Source: CAYNTS01 sp964400495 (GTDB taxonomy: Bacteria; Fidelibacterota; Marinisomatia; SCGC-AAA003-L08; D37C17). From it: DNA of 43,636 nt. The DNA is taken from contig CAYNTS010000013.1 in assembly GCA_964400495.1 (NCBI GenBank), positions 1 through 43,636 of the forward strand. The letters run 5' to 3'. Both the position numbers and the translations under genes were made by a program. The stretch's first letter is position 1; each line of letters starts with the position of its first letter. Positions 15,581-24,461 of this stretch are shown piece after piece. The notes beneath the pieces are model-generated. The model worked only from the letters and a program-made list of their open reading frames with translations, had not been told where the DNA came from and searched no databases.

Positions 15581-16564
15581 TTAATGGGCCTCGTGCCCTT
15601 CGTGTTCTTCTACTGCTAAACTAATAAATATAGTTGAAAGCAATGAAAATACATACGCTTGTAGAAATGCTACAAATATCTCTAATAAATTGATTGCCAA
15701 TGCCATTGGTACTGAACCAAGTGCTACCAAATAACTTTGCATATTTATTATTATTCCCAAAAATGCTAATATAATAATATGCCCAGCATTCATATTTGCA
15801 AATAACCTTACAGCTAACGCAAATGGCTTTGTAAATAATCCCAATATTTCTACTGGAATCATAATTGGTAAAAGCCAAAGCGGTACGCCAGGAGTTGCAA
15901 ATATATGTTTCCAAAAATCTTTGTTGCCAAATATGATATAGGTAAAAAATGTTATAATTGCCAATGCAGCTGTTACATTTATATTGGCTGTTGGTGTTGC
16001 TGAACCTGGAACCAATCCTAATAAATTCATTATCAAAATAAAGAAAAAGAATGTTAATATAAGAGGTAAAAATCGCTTCCCTTGTTTTTCTCCCATATTT
16101 TCATACACCACATCATCTCTTACAAATACAACCAATACTTCTAGTAGGTTTCCAAAACCAGATTGAATCTTTTTCTTTTTGTTATATCCAAGGGTAAACA
16201 TTAAAATAAGAATAATTACATTTATCCACATCATTGCTACGGGTTTGTTTATTCCAAAGAAAGGTTTGCCACCTTCAGGATATAATGCAATTTCAATGGG
16301 ATGTAAGGGATGAATTGGGTTGAAAATTTCAAAGACTCTGTCATCGGTCATATGGTGCATAATTACATCACCATCAACACCTGTACTATTATGATGTTCA
16401 CCATGACTCGCGTGCTCTGCATGTTCACCATTTGAGTCACCATGTATCTCATGTTTTTTTGTATGAGAATCAGCATGGGTTTTATGTGTGTTATGGTCGT
16501 GGTGCTGTGCAACACAAAACGTAACCAAACTTAAAATTGTAAATAAATAAACTAACTTCTTAAT
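15581..16564 (-). CDS. atpB: ATP synthase Fo a subunit with His-rich N-terminus and probable AUU start
   Basis: Membrane a subunit. LAVRLFANMNAGH holds the essential stator Arg, and LVPGSATPTANIN and later helices match the family. The frame between the upstream TAG and the first Met-like codon contains no ATG. A TTG at 16528 would start inside a signal peptide. Reading from the ATT at 16562-16564 gives (M)KKLVYLFTILSLVTFCVAQHH, a full signal sequence. AAAGG lies 9 bases upstream, and the ATT overlaps the stop of the preceding gene (ATTAAG). FCB-group a subunits commonly have such a cleaved, His-rich N-terminus. 13 His occur in the 38 residues after the signal. The start choice is inference. 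The function is certain. Confidence 0.93.
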   Translation of the reverse strand: MKKLVYLFTILSLVTFCVAQHHDHNTHKTHADSHTKKHEIHGDSNGEHAEHASHGEHHNSTGVDGDVIMHHMTDDRVFEIFNPIHPLHPIEIALYPEGGKPFFGINKPVAMMWINVIILILMFTLGYNKKKKIQSGFGNLLEVLVVFVRDDVVYENMGEKQGKRFLPLILTFFFFILIMNLLGLVPGSATPTANINVTAALAIITFFTYIIFGNKDFWKHIFATPGVPLWLLPIMIPVEILGLFTKPFALAVRLFANMNAGHIIILAFLGIIINMQSYLVALGSVPMALAINLLEIFVAFLQAYVFSLLSTIFISLAVEEHEGHEAH

Positions 16565-16943
16565 TTTCTACTGCCTTTCGTGAAGGTAATAATTTTAACC
16601 AACTTGTAATTTCTGTCCATTGATGAATCACATAAAAAATCATCAAGAAAACAAAAAATGGTGTTTCTGCAACTGCATGAATACTAAAAAGGTAAAGTGT
16701 TGCTCCAATCAGAAATACCATTCGAACCAACATCCCACCAAAAACATTTTTGTAAAACTCTGCATTACTTAATTGTATAGATTTCAATACAATTACATAT
16801 CCTACAAACCCATTTAATAAACTAAGAGCAAATGCTAAGAGAATTTCCTTACCGAATCCCTGCCCCCACATTAGATAGGGAAAAATTCCGATTGCAATCA
16901 AAATTATGGTTTCAATAACTATTTTTTTTACAAATGGTTTCAT
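16560..16943 (-). CDS. AtpI-like four-helix membrane protein of the atp operon
   Basis: 127 residues with four predicted membrane helices (about 8-26, 33-53, 68-87, 92-110), starting MKPFVKKIVIETIILIAIG. Position between atpZ and atpB, size and topology fit the poorly conserved AtpI/ATP synthase I family, which aids c-ring assembly or Mg2+ supply in other bacteria. I do not see a motif that proves the family, so the call rests largely on context. It begins 3 bases after the atpZ stop and overlaps the proposed atpB start. Confidence 0.65.
   Translation of the reverse strand: MKPFVKKIVIETIILIAIGIFPYLMWGQGFGKEILLAFALSLLNGFVGYVIVLKSIQLSNAEFYKNVFGGMLVRMVFLIGATLYLFSIHAVAETPFFVFLMIFYVIHQWTEITSWLKLLPSRKAVEN
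16574..16578 (-). promoter_or_regulatory. SD supporting the ATT start of atpB
   Basis: AAAGG on the minus strand, 9 bases before the ATT codon. It lies within the coding end of the AtpI-like gene, consistent with translational coupling. Confidence 0.5.
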
Positions 16944-16946
16944 TAT

Positions 16947-17144
16947 CTATTTAACCGATTTTATAAGGTTATACATTCCTGCAAACATCCCAAAAAACAA
17001 ACCACCTATTGTAAACCACGGATTTTCAAATCCAAAATAATCATCAAGTTTTAGTCCTAACCACCAACAGATTAACATCGTTAGAACCATTTGAATTCCA
17101 ACACCGGAGTATTGCAACCAATTTGATTTATTATTGCTCTTCAT
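16947..17144 (-). CDS. atpZ: AtpZ-family membrane protein (ATPase gene 1 type)
   Basis: 65 residues from the ATG at 17144: short polar N-terminus, then two helices (VGIQMVLTMLICWWLGLKLD and PWFTIGGLFFGMFAGMYNLI) joined by DDYFGFENPW, the AtpZ/ATPase_gene1 pattern. AtpZ with AtpI has been linked to Mg2+/Ca2+ supply and c-ring assembly. A longer reading from 17234 would run deep into the bactofilin gene in another frame with no domain support. I therefore prefer the internal ATG, which lies 13 bases after the bactofilin stop. Confidence 0.78.
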   Translation of the reverse strand: MKSNNKSNWLQYSGVGIQMVLTMLICWWLGLKLDDYFGFENPWFTIGGLFFGMFAGMYNLIKSVK

Positions 17145-17157
17145 GTATGTTAAAAAA

Positions 17158-17538
17158 CTATTCGGTAGTTGCTGAAATTGTACCGATTTTACTTTTTCCT
17201 GTAACCATATGGCATGCTCCATCAAATTGAGCACCTTCTTCTATGGTTAATATTGCTGCCTTGAGATTACCTGACAAATGGGATGAACTACCAAGCGTAA
17301 CTTTTGCTTCAACTTCCACATCACCCTCAACATCACCACTTACAATCGCATCTCGTGCATGAATGTTTCCTTTGACCAATGACCCTTTGGCAGTTCGAAC
17401 TGAACCTTTTGATTCAATATTGCCAAATACTTTGCCATAAATCAACAGACTTCCAGTCGCCTTTACGTCTCCATGAATTTCTAATTCTGGACCAAGTATC
17501 GAGCTTACTTTGCTATCACTTTTGTCTGATTGAAACAT
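17158..17538 (-). CDS. Bactofilin
   Basis: 126 residues, almost entirely the DUF583 right-handed beta-helix with short repeats such as GSLLIYGKVFGNIESKGSV and KGNIHARDAIVSGDVEGDVE. Unstructured short tails flank it. Bactofilins polymerise without nucleotides into filaments that position cell-wall enzymes and chromosome partition proteins. The N-terminus overlaps the end of the M23 peptidase gene by 23 bases. That gene order (M23 peptidase, bactofilin) recurs widely and reflects a working pair in wall remodelling. parAB lies just upstream on the same strand. Confidence 0.92.
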   Translation of the reverse strand: MFQSDKSDSKVSSILGPELEIHGDVKATGSLLIYGKVFGNIESKGSVRTAKGSLVKGNIHARDAIVSGDVEGDVEVEAKVTLGSSSHLSGNLKAAILTIEEGAQFDGACHMVTGKSKIGTISATTE

Positions 17539-18211
17539 CTTTCCCTTTATATTCTTTTATGATCTCTCGCGGATCGAGAACTCGGTCTCGCTTCCAAATC
17601 TCAAAATGCAAATGTGGACCACCACTGACCCCAGAGGCACCCACCTGTGCAATAGTTTGACCTCGTGTAACATGGTCACGCATAGACACAAAATTTGTAT
17701 CATTATGTCCAAAAACTGTAAAAAATTCATCACCATGGTACAAGATTAACATATTTCCTAAATCAATTGTTTCTCCTGAGAACACAACCAATCCATTTGC
17801 TGGGGCTAAAATATCATCACCATATTGTGCTGCAATATCAACACCGGGGTGGTATTTTTCACCTTCACTTATCAATCCTTTAGTAATATACCCCACTACG
17901 GGTGGTGTTTGCGGATACCCAGAAAATTCTTTTTGTTCAATGAATTTTTCCACTGAATGACTCGAATCAATTAATCCTGCAAAGTCTAAATCTTCGATGA
18001 GCTGTAGCATACGAGCATTAGATGATTTAAGTTGCACAGATTGAATCAATCCGCCATCACTATATAAGGCAAACACACCAAAAATGGCGAGAAAAATGAT
18101 TGCTATTCCAAAAAACATACCCACTTTTACTCTCAATAACGATACATGAAGCATTTTTGTATGATCATTTTTGTCTGTGGTAATTAGTATTGTGTAATTT
18201 TTATTTTTCAC
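17516..18211 (-). CDS. M23 (LytM) family peptidoglycan endopeptidase, membrane anchored
   Basis: 231 residues: short cytoplasmic N-terminus, one membrane helix (VGMFFGIAIIFLAIFGVFALY, about 31-51), then a short linker. The LytM domain (about 105-215) has Zn ligands HPGVD and HLHFE intact, so it should be catalytically active. It cleaves peptide cross-links in the periplasm. The overlap with bactofilin suggests that the filament localises it. No classic coiled-coil regulatory region precedes the domain. Confidence 0.9.
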   Translation of the reverse strand: MKNKNYTILITTDKNDHTKMLHVSLLRVKVGMFFGIAIIFLAIFGVFALYSDGGLIQSVQLKSSNARMLQLIEDLDFAGLIDSSHSVEKFIEQKEFSGYPQTPPVVGYITKGLISEGEKYHPGVDIAAQYGDDILAPANGLVVFSGETIDLGNMLILYHGDEFFTVFGHNDTNFVSMRDHVTRGQTIAQVGASGVSGGPHLHFEIWKRDRVLDPREIIKEYKGKDVSIRQK

Positions 18212-18406
18212 ACCAAGTACAGGCCCAAAAATTAGGCATATATTGAAAATGATACCAAATATTATTTCAAATATTTTTTGTTATTTTTTTTAGGATTTAT
18301 TTAGAACAGTTTGAGGATGGTTTTCTTTATGTTTATAAATAATTACTAATCACCAAATATCTCTGTAACTTCATGTTTTTTACTTTTGCACTTTGCATTT
18401 TAAATT
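18212..18406. other. AT-rich spacer between parB and the M23 gene
   Basis: 195 bases with no credible reading frame. It is very rich in A/T with T-runs. It probably carries the promoter for the M23-bactofilin-atp operon (transcribed leftwards), but I cannot name -10/-35 boxes. No terminator hairpin was found after parB. Confidence 0.35.
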
Positions 18407-19276
18407 TTACACGTCTATTGAAGTGAGAAGTTCAATTAATCGTTCCAATTCGTCTTGAGAATAGAAATCAATTTGGATATTACCCCTTCCACCTCTATTT
18501 TTCTTAACAATTACTTTGGCTTGTAACGTTTCTCTCAATTCGCCTTCAATTTGCGTTAACATTTGATCCTTTTTGGGTACTTTGGTAATTTTTTTAGGTG
18601 TATTGGGGTCAGCATTTATTTTTTTAATAATATCTTCTGTCTGCCGAACCGATATTTTTTGATTTAAAATTTTATGAAATAATGTCAACATTTGTGTTGA
18701 TTTTTTCAACCCAACCAATGCTCTAGCATGACCTGCTGAAATTTCACCATTTTTCAAACTCACTTTAATAACGGGAGGTAATTTTAATAACCGTAATTTA
18801 TTGGAAATTTCGGGGCGACTTTTAGACACTTTATGAGCAATTTCATCGTGTGACATTCCGTACTTACCACTCAAAATAGCAAATCCTTCAGCTTCTTCAA
18901 TTGAGTTTAAATCGACACGTTGCACATTTTCAATTAATGCAAGCTCCATCATTTCCATATCAGATTCAACACTAATTACATAAACAGGTACCCATTCCAA
19001 GCCAACTTCTTTTGCTGCACGAAATCGTCGTTCTCCTGCAATTATTTCGAACTTATCAGCATCAATCTCACGAACAGTAAGAGGTTGCAGCATCCCCTTT
19101 TCACGCACAGAATCAATGAGTTCTTGCATTCCATTTTCATCAAAATTTTGACGAGGTTGATTTGCATTGGGTACAATTCTATCAAGCGAAACAGTGCCCT
19201 CAATATATCTATCATTTTCTTCCGTGTTGAAAGATGTAATAAGTGCTTCTAATCCTTTGCCTAATCGTTTACTCAT
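18407..19276 (-). CDS. parB: Chromosome-partition protein ParB
   Basis: 289 residues. The N-terminal CTP-binding domain carries NQPRQNFDENGMQELIDSV and the GERRFRAA box. A central helix-turn-helix (MSHDEIAHKVSKSRPEISNKLRLL) recognises parS, and the C-terminal dimer domain ends ERLIELLTSI. ParB loads onto parS and spreads as a CTP-dependent clamp. The start overlaps the parA stop by 8 bases. Confidence 0.95.
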   Translation of the reverse strand: MSKRLGKGLEALITSFNTEENDRYIEGTVSLDRIVPNANQPRQNFDENGMQELIDSVREKGMLQPLTVREIDADKFEIIAGERRFRAAKEVGLEWVPVYVISVESDMEMMELALIENVQRVDLNSIEEAEGFAILSGKYGMSHDEIAHKVSKSRPEISNKLRLLKLPPVIKVSLKNGEISAGHARALVGLKKSTQMLTLFHKILNQKISVRQTEDIIKKINADPNTPKKITKVPKKDQMLTQIEGELRETLQAKVIVKKNRGGRGNIQIDFYSQDELERLIELLTSIDV

Positions 19277-20045
19277 TATTTACCAATATTTCAGAAACTA
19301 AATTCATATAATTTTGTGCACCTTGACAGGATGCATCATATAATAAAATTGGTTTGCCATGGCTGGGTGCTTCTCCCAACCGTACATTTCGTTTTATATA
19401 GGTATTGTATAATTTGTCGCCAAAATATTCTTTTACTTCATCCACAACTTGGCGAGATAAATTGAGTCGATTATCGTACATAGTAATAAGTACACCTTCA
19501 ATTTCTAATTGTTTGTTGAGCCGTTGTTGAATAAGTCGAATTGTATTTAATAATTGAGATAAACCTTCCAAAGCATAGTACTCGCATTGAATTGGAATAA
19601 TCACCGACTGAGCCGAAGTAAACACATTTACCGTTAATAGTCCGAGAGAAGGTGGGCTATCAATAATCACATATTTATAATCACCCTTAATTTTTTCAAT
19701 GGCTTCTCGAAGCATCATTTCACGAGAGAACATTCCAACTAATTCGATTTCTGCACCCACAAGCTGTGAACCAGATGGCAGAACATCCAAATATTCTAAA
19801 TCTGTTTTTTGAATGCAATCTTTGATGTCAGCATTGCCAATAATAACATCATATACTGATTTTTTATACGACCCAACTTCCACCCCTGCACCCGATGTTG
19901 CATTGGCTTGTGGGTCCATATCGATTAATAGGGTTGGAGTTTCCGTTACCGCAAGGTACGCAGAAATATTAACGGCAGTTGTGGTCTTTCCCACACCCCC
20001 TTTTTGATTCGATATTGCTATTGTTTTTGTATCAAATAATTTCAT
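19269..20045 (-). CDS. parA: Chromosome-partition ATPase ParA (Soj)
   Basis: 258 residues. Deviant Walker A KGGVGKTT with the signature Lys, DMDPQANATSG, and switch II DSPPSLGLL. ParA binds DNA as an ATP dimer and moves ParB-parS complexes. It is the first gene of a leftward set that continues through parB, M23 peptidase, bactofilin and the atp genes. Confidence 0.96.
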   Translation of the reverse strand: MKLFDTKTIAISNQKGGVGKTTTAVNISAYLAVTETPTLLIDMDPQANATSGAGVEVGSYKKSVYDVIIGNADIKDCIQKTDLEYLDVLPSGSQLVGAEIELVGMFSREMMLREAIEKIKGDYKYVIIDSPPSLGLLTVNVFTSAQSVIIPIQCEYYALEGLSQLLNTIRLIQQRLNKQLEIEGVLITMYDNRLNLSRQVVDEVKEYFGDKLYNTYIKRNVRLGEAPSHGKPILLYDASCQGAQNYMNLVSEILVNNE

Positions 20046-20330
20046 TTGGTCAGAATTCTAAAGGGAAAATTTACCGTGAGTTATGGTGTTATGCAATAAA
20101 GATTGTAATAATTGATGTGTTGTGAGGTTGAATGTATTGAGTGAAGAGCAAAACTTATGGGTGGTGATTGCCAAACATTAACTACTACCTCTGACTAAAA
20201 ACTTTACAATCTTTTTACTATTTAAACTAATTGTTTGAAGCGGTAAAGACATACCCGTAAATTTTTAGGTTTTGAGGGATAAATATTTAGCAATTTACCT
20301 CCAAGTTAACATCATAATTAGGGAAATATA
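20046..20330. promoter_or_regulatory. Divergent intergenic region parA / secD
   Basis: 285 bases between divergently transcribed genes, so it must hold promoters for both the par side and secDF. AGGG precedes secD at a suitable distance. A perfect 11-base inverted repeat (AAAGATTGTAA at 20098 and TTACAATCTTT at 20204) is separated by 95 bases. I found no reading frame and no canonical parS (TGTTTCACGTGAAACA). Confidence 0.5.
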
Positions 20331-22217
20331 ATGTTTAAAAGTTTGAATTTTAGATGGTTTGTCGTGGCAATGGTCCTCTTGGGTGCTGGGTACTTAATTT
20401 GGCCTACATATACGTATTATTCCATGGATGAAACCCAAAAAAACGAAATGGATGCTAGTCATTTGAAAGAACTACGCAATAGTTCGATTAATTTAGGATT
20501 GGATTTGCAGGGGGGTATGTATGTGCTTCTTGAAGCCGGTGTACCAGAGTTGGTATCCAAACTTGCATCAAAACATCCGGATGAATTGAAAGAAGTTATC
20601 AAATTAGCGGAAGAAAGTGCAATTGCAAATAGGACCAACTTCTTTGGTGAATTTCTTGCATTCTCGGATCAAAATGAACTTCGGCTAATTAAATATTACA
20701 CTAACTTAGCCACTCAACGGGATAATGCATCAGTAGTAGAAGCATTAAAAACACAACGGGATAATGCCATTGCAAGTGCATTGGAAATTATTCGAAACAG
20801 GGTGGATGAATTTGGGGTGTCTGAACCTACAATTCAAAAATATGGAGCAAACCGAATTATTGTTGAACTTGCGGGAGTACAAGATTCTGAACGTGCACGT
20901 AATCTCATTCAACGAACTGCATCTCTTGAATTTAATTTAGTACTAAATGAGCAACAATTCACATCTGCACTGGAAAAAATAGATAATCACTTATTAGCAA
21001 ATACTGAAGCAAAATCGAATGAAGGTGAAGAAGTTCCAGCAGAAGATGTTGAGCCTGAGGCGGAAGAAGATTTAGAAGCAATTTTTGAAGCAGATGATAT
21101 TTTGGAAGATGTGAGTGATTCATTTACAACCCCTGAAGATATTTTATCTGAAAAACCATTTTCTGGTTACTTAAAAGCATTGCCCGGAGGGATTGGTGTA
21201 ATTGAGAGTGAATACGAAGCAGTAAACTCCATTTTAGAAAATGAAGAGGTTCAAAAACAAATTCCACGAGAAGGCAAATTTTTATGGGGGAGCCGATTTG
21301 AATCTGTACAAGTGAATGATGGATCTTATGTAACCTACCGATTATTATTTTATATTGCAACTAGGGCTGAAATTTCTGGCGGAATGGTGCAAAATCCACA
21401 AGCAACAATTGCTTCTACAGGATCAAATGTATCTGGGCAATGGGTTGTAAACCTAGCCATGAGTAATGAAGGCACACGAAAATGGAGTCGATTTACAGGA
21501 GCCAATATTGGCAAACAGGTTGCAATTGTTTTGGATAATCATGTGTACATGGCACCATCAATTCAGGATAAAATTCCAACAGGTCGTACACAAATTAGTG
21601 GGTTTGCAGATGTAAACGAAGCCAAAGATATTGCTAATGTACTTCGAGCTGGTGAACTTCCTGCTCCGGTTAATATTATTGAAGAGCGAACTGTAGGACC
21701 ATCTTTAGGTAGTGATTCAATTACATCTGGTCGTAAAGCAATGGTGTATGGATTCCTAGCAGTGATGGTATTCATGCTTATTTATTATCGTGGTGCAGGG
21801 ATATTGGCAAATATTGCATTGCTTTTAAATGTTGTTATTGTAATTGCAGTATTGGCTGGGATTGATGCAACACTTACTCTACCAGGTATTGCAGGGTTGA
21901 TTCTAACCATTGGTATGGCTGTGGATGCAAACGTGATTATTTTTGAGCGAATCCGAGAAGAATTGTCCATTGGAAAAACAGTTAGATCTGCTATTGAGTC
22001 TGGATATGAGCGAGCGTTCCTCGCCATTTTTGATGCAAACATTACCACGCTTATTGCTGCATTTATTCTTGCTGGGATGGGATCTGGACCTATCAAAGGA
22101 TTTGCAATTACATTAAGTACAGGAATTATTTGTTCCATGTTTACTGCAGTATTTGTAACTCGTACTATATTTATGACAATTAGTAATAATAAACCATTAG
22201 AAAAGTTGAGTATTTAA
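20331..22217 (+). CDS. secD: Protein translocase subunit SecD
   Basis: 628 residues. One N-terminal helix, GLDLQGGMYVLLEA (P1 head start), and a large periplasmic domain with RNRVDEFGVSEPTIQKYG. A C-terminal five-helix RND-type membrane domain contains GMAVDANVIIFERIREEL. SecD with SecF pulls translocated chains across the inner membrane using proton motive force. An acidic low-complexity insertion (about residues 223-262) interrupts the periplasmic domain. secF follows after one base. yajC is not adjacent. Confidence 0.96.
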   Translation: MFKSLNFRWFVVAMVLLGAGYLIWPTYTYYSMDETQKNEMDASHLKELRNSSINLGLDLQGGMYVLLEAGVPELVSKLASKHPDELKEVIKLAEESAIANRTNFFGEFLAFSDQNELRLIKYYTNLATQRDNASVVEALKTQRDNAIASALEIIRNRVDEFGVSEPTIQKYGANRIIVELAGVQDSERARNLIQRTASLEFNLVLNEQQFTSALEKIDNHLLANTEAKSNEGEEVPAEDVEPEAEEDLEAIFEADDILEDVSDSFTTPEDILSEKPFSGYLKALPGGIGVIESEYEAVNSILENEEVQKQIPREGKFLWGSRFESVQVNDGSYVTYRLLFYIATRAEISGGMVQNPQATIASTGSNVSGQWVVNLAMSNEGTRKWSRFTGANIGKQVAIVLDNHVYMAPSIQDKIPTGRTQISGFADVNEAKDIANVLRAGELPAPVNIIEERTVGPSLGSDSITSGRKAMVYGFLAVMVFMLIYYRGAGILANIALLLNVVIVIAVLAGIDATLTLPGIAGLILTIGMAVDANVIIFERIREELSIGKTVRSAIESGYERAFLAIFDANITTLIAAFILAGMGSGPIKGFAITLSTGIICSMFTAVFVTRTIFMTISNNKPLEKLSI

Positions 22218-22218
22218 A

Positions 22219-23103
22219 ATGAAATTTCTACAAAAAACATCCATAGATTTTATAAACAAGAAACGGCTAACTGGAGCGATATCAATCGCAATAATTTTGG
22301 CTGGACTTGTTTCATTATTTATAAAAGGTGGACCAGCACTTTCAATTGATTTTACTGGAGGTACCATTGCCCAGTTACAATTTGATAAACCAGTTTCAAT
22401 ATCTGACTTACGTGAAGATTTGAAATCAAATGGATTTGAAGGAACTGAAATTATTGAGTTTGGTAGTGCTGAAGAAGTACTAATTAAAACTCAATTCAAA
22501 GGAAGTAGTTCTGACCTTACTAAAAAATTGAATCGTGCTTTTGAAGATGAGTTTACTGTGCGGCGGGTAGAATCAGTTGGACCCAAAATCGGTAAAGAGT
22601 TGCAGTCCGATGCATTGCAAGCAATTGGGATGGCACTATTGTTAATTCTCATCTATATTGCTTTCCGGTTTGATAGATTTTATGCAATTGGATCTGTGGC
22701 AGCATTAGTTCACGATGTACTTATAACCTTGGGTGTATTTTCAATTTTAAATCTTGAAATTGACCTCTCAATTGTAGCTGTATTTTTAACCATTGTAGGG
22801 TATTCACTTAACGATACTATTGTTGTTTTTGATAGAATCCGTGAGAATATGACTAAAATGGACAAAAAGGATACGCTTAAAAATGTGGTAAATAAATCTT
22901 TAAATGAAACATTGAGCAGAACGGTAGTTACATCATTAACTACTTTAATGGTAGTGTTTATTTTATATTCCCTAGGTGGTGAAGTGATTCGATACTTTTC
23001 ATTTGCACTTATTATTGGTGTTATGGTGGGTACATATTCATCATTGTTTGTTGCAAGTCCTGTAATGTTAGATTTAGAAACACGATCCAAAAAAAATAAG
23101 TGA
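22219..23103 (+). CDS. secF: Protein translocase subunit SecF
   Basis: 294 residues, six membrane helices. SIDFTGGT is the SecF/SecD start motif after helix 1. VGPKIGKELQSDAL precedes the membrane bundle, and NDTIVVFDRIRENM is the conserved helix-4 motif. It functions with SecD as one complex, and the 1-base gap supports coupled expression. A terminator follows the gene. Confidence 0.96.
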   Translation: MKFLQKTSIDFINKKRLTGAISIAIILAGLVSLFIKGGPALSIDFTGGTIAQLQFDKPVSISDLREDLKSNGFEGTEIIEFGSAEEVLIKTQFKGSSSDLTKKLNRAFEDEFTVRRVESVGPKIGKELQSDALQAIGMALLLILIYIAFRFDRFYAIGSVAALVHDVLITLGVFSILNLEIDLSIVAVFLTIVGYSLNDTIVVFDRIRENMTKMDKKDTLKNVVNKSLNETLSRTVVTSLTTLMVVFILYSLGGEVIRYFSFALIIGVMVGTYSSLFVASPVMLDLETRSKKNK

Positions 23104-23139
23104 TTTCAGTTTACAATATTAACATAATATCATTTGGTA

Positions 23140-23169
23140 AAAAAGCTCCGCTGGACACGGGGTTTTTTT
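23140..23169 (+). terminator. Intrinsic terminator after secF
   Basis: A-tract, CTCCG, 7-base loop, CGGGG, then seven T. The five-pair stem includes one G-T pair. Confidence 0.75.
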
Positions 23170-23192
23170 ACGCATAAAAAATAGGAGAACAG

Positions 23193-24461
23193 ATGTCGAT
23201 TGATGCAGTAATTGGAGGACAATGGGGCGATGAAGGTAAGGGTAAAATTGTTGATTTACTTAGTCGAAACTCCAATATTGTAGCTCGTTTTCAAGGCGGA
23301 GCAAATGCAGGGCATACGGTTTATCACAACGATAAAAAATTAGTTTTGCACCAAATTCCATCGGGTATTCTTCGCCAAGATTGCTTTTGCATTTTAGGTA
23401 ATGGGATGGTGGTTGACCCAGTCGGTCTTGTTGAAGAAATGGACATGATTCGAAACCATGGTTTAACTCCAGAAAATACTGTACGTATTGCTCTAAATGC
23501 ACATATTGTTACACCCGTCCATAAAGCAATTGACAGAACAAGTGAGGAAGCATCTAATAATCGAATTGGAACAACATGCAGAGGAATTGGACCAACGTAT
23601 GTGGACAAATACAACCGAATTGGTGTACGAGCTTTGGACTTGTTAGACGAAGCAAATTTAAAACAAAAAGTGAATGAACGGTTAGAAACTGCCATTGAAA
23701 AATGTGAAGTAAATTCAAAAGATGTTGAGCAAATTCAAACAGATATTGACGCATTTTTTTTGGCTGCAAATCAAGTAAAAGGGTTGGTTTCTGATACATT
23801 TGCACTCATTCATGAGCATGCAGAAAGTAATAAAAATATTTTGATTGAAGGTGCACAAGGTACTTTATTGGATGCCGATCATGGAACCTACCCTTATGTT
23901 ACATCTTCTAGTCCTTCATCTGGTGGAATTACGACTGGTGTGGGACTTCCATTAAACAAGGTGGACCGAATATTTGGAATCATGAAAGCGTATGTAACTA
24001 GAGTCGGTAAGGGTCCATTCCCTACAGAACTTTTTGATGCAGATGGTGAAAAATTGGCTAAACTTGGACACGAGTTTGGAGCAACAACAGGCAGACCTCG
24101 AAGATGTGGTTGGTTCGATGGAGTACTTGCCCACTACAGTGCTAGAGTAAATGGATTAACGGATATTGCATTAACAAAGCTCGATATTTTAGATGCCTTT
24201 TCTGAAATTAAAGTCTGCACTGAATATCAAATTGATGGTAAAACTACAACCTCAATGTCCGAAGTTATGCACCGCCTTGATAAAATTACTCCGATTTATA
24301 AAACATTCAAAGGGTGGGAATCTACTACAACTGGAATTGAAACATTTGATGAGTTGCCCATTGAAGCACAAACATATATTTCATTTTTAGAAGATATTTC
24401 AAAAACTCGAATTTCAATCATTTCAACAGGTCCAGGACGTCATCAAATTCTACAACGATGA
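23193..24461 (+). CDS. purA: Adenylosuccinate synthetase
   Basis: 422 residues. GGQWGDEGKGK is the GTP-binding/catalytic N-terminus, and NAGHT, GTTCRGIGP, QGTLLD and the C-terminal TGPGR are all present. It makes adenylosuccinate from IMP, Asp and GTP, the first committed step to AMP. SD ATAGGAGAACAG precedes the ATG. The stop overlaps the ogt start by four bases (ATGA). Confidence 0.97.
   Translation: MSIDAVIGGQWGDEGKGKIVDLLSRNSNIVARFQGGANAGHTVYHNDKKLVLHQIPSGILRQDCFCILGNGMVVDPVGLVEEMDMIRNHGLTPENTVRIALNAHIVTPVHKAIDRTSEEASNNRIGTTCRGIGPTYVDKYNRIGVRALDLLDEANLKQKVNERLETAIEKCEVNSKDVEQIQTDIDAFFLAANQVKGLVSDTFALIHEHAESNKNILIEGAQGTLLDADHGTYPYVTSSSPSSGGITTGVGLPLNKVDRIFGIMKAYVTRVGKGPFPTELFDADGEKLAKLGHEFGATTGRPRRCGWFDGVLAHYSARVNGLTDIALTKLDILDAFSEIKVCTEYQIDGKTTTSMSEVMHRLDKITPIYKTFKGWESTTTGIETFDELPIEAQTYISFLEDISKTRISIISTGPGRHQILQR

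Noticed and set aside
16947..17234. 95-residue version of atpZ starting at 17234
   Set aside because: The extra 30 residues lie in another frame of bactofilin and add no family similarity. The ATG at 17144 gives the normal AtpZ length.
20046..20330. parS site near parAB
   Set aside because: I looked for TGTTTCACGTGAAACA-like palindromes here and around the par genes and found none. It may lie elsewhere or diverge.
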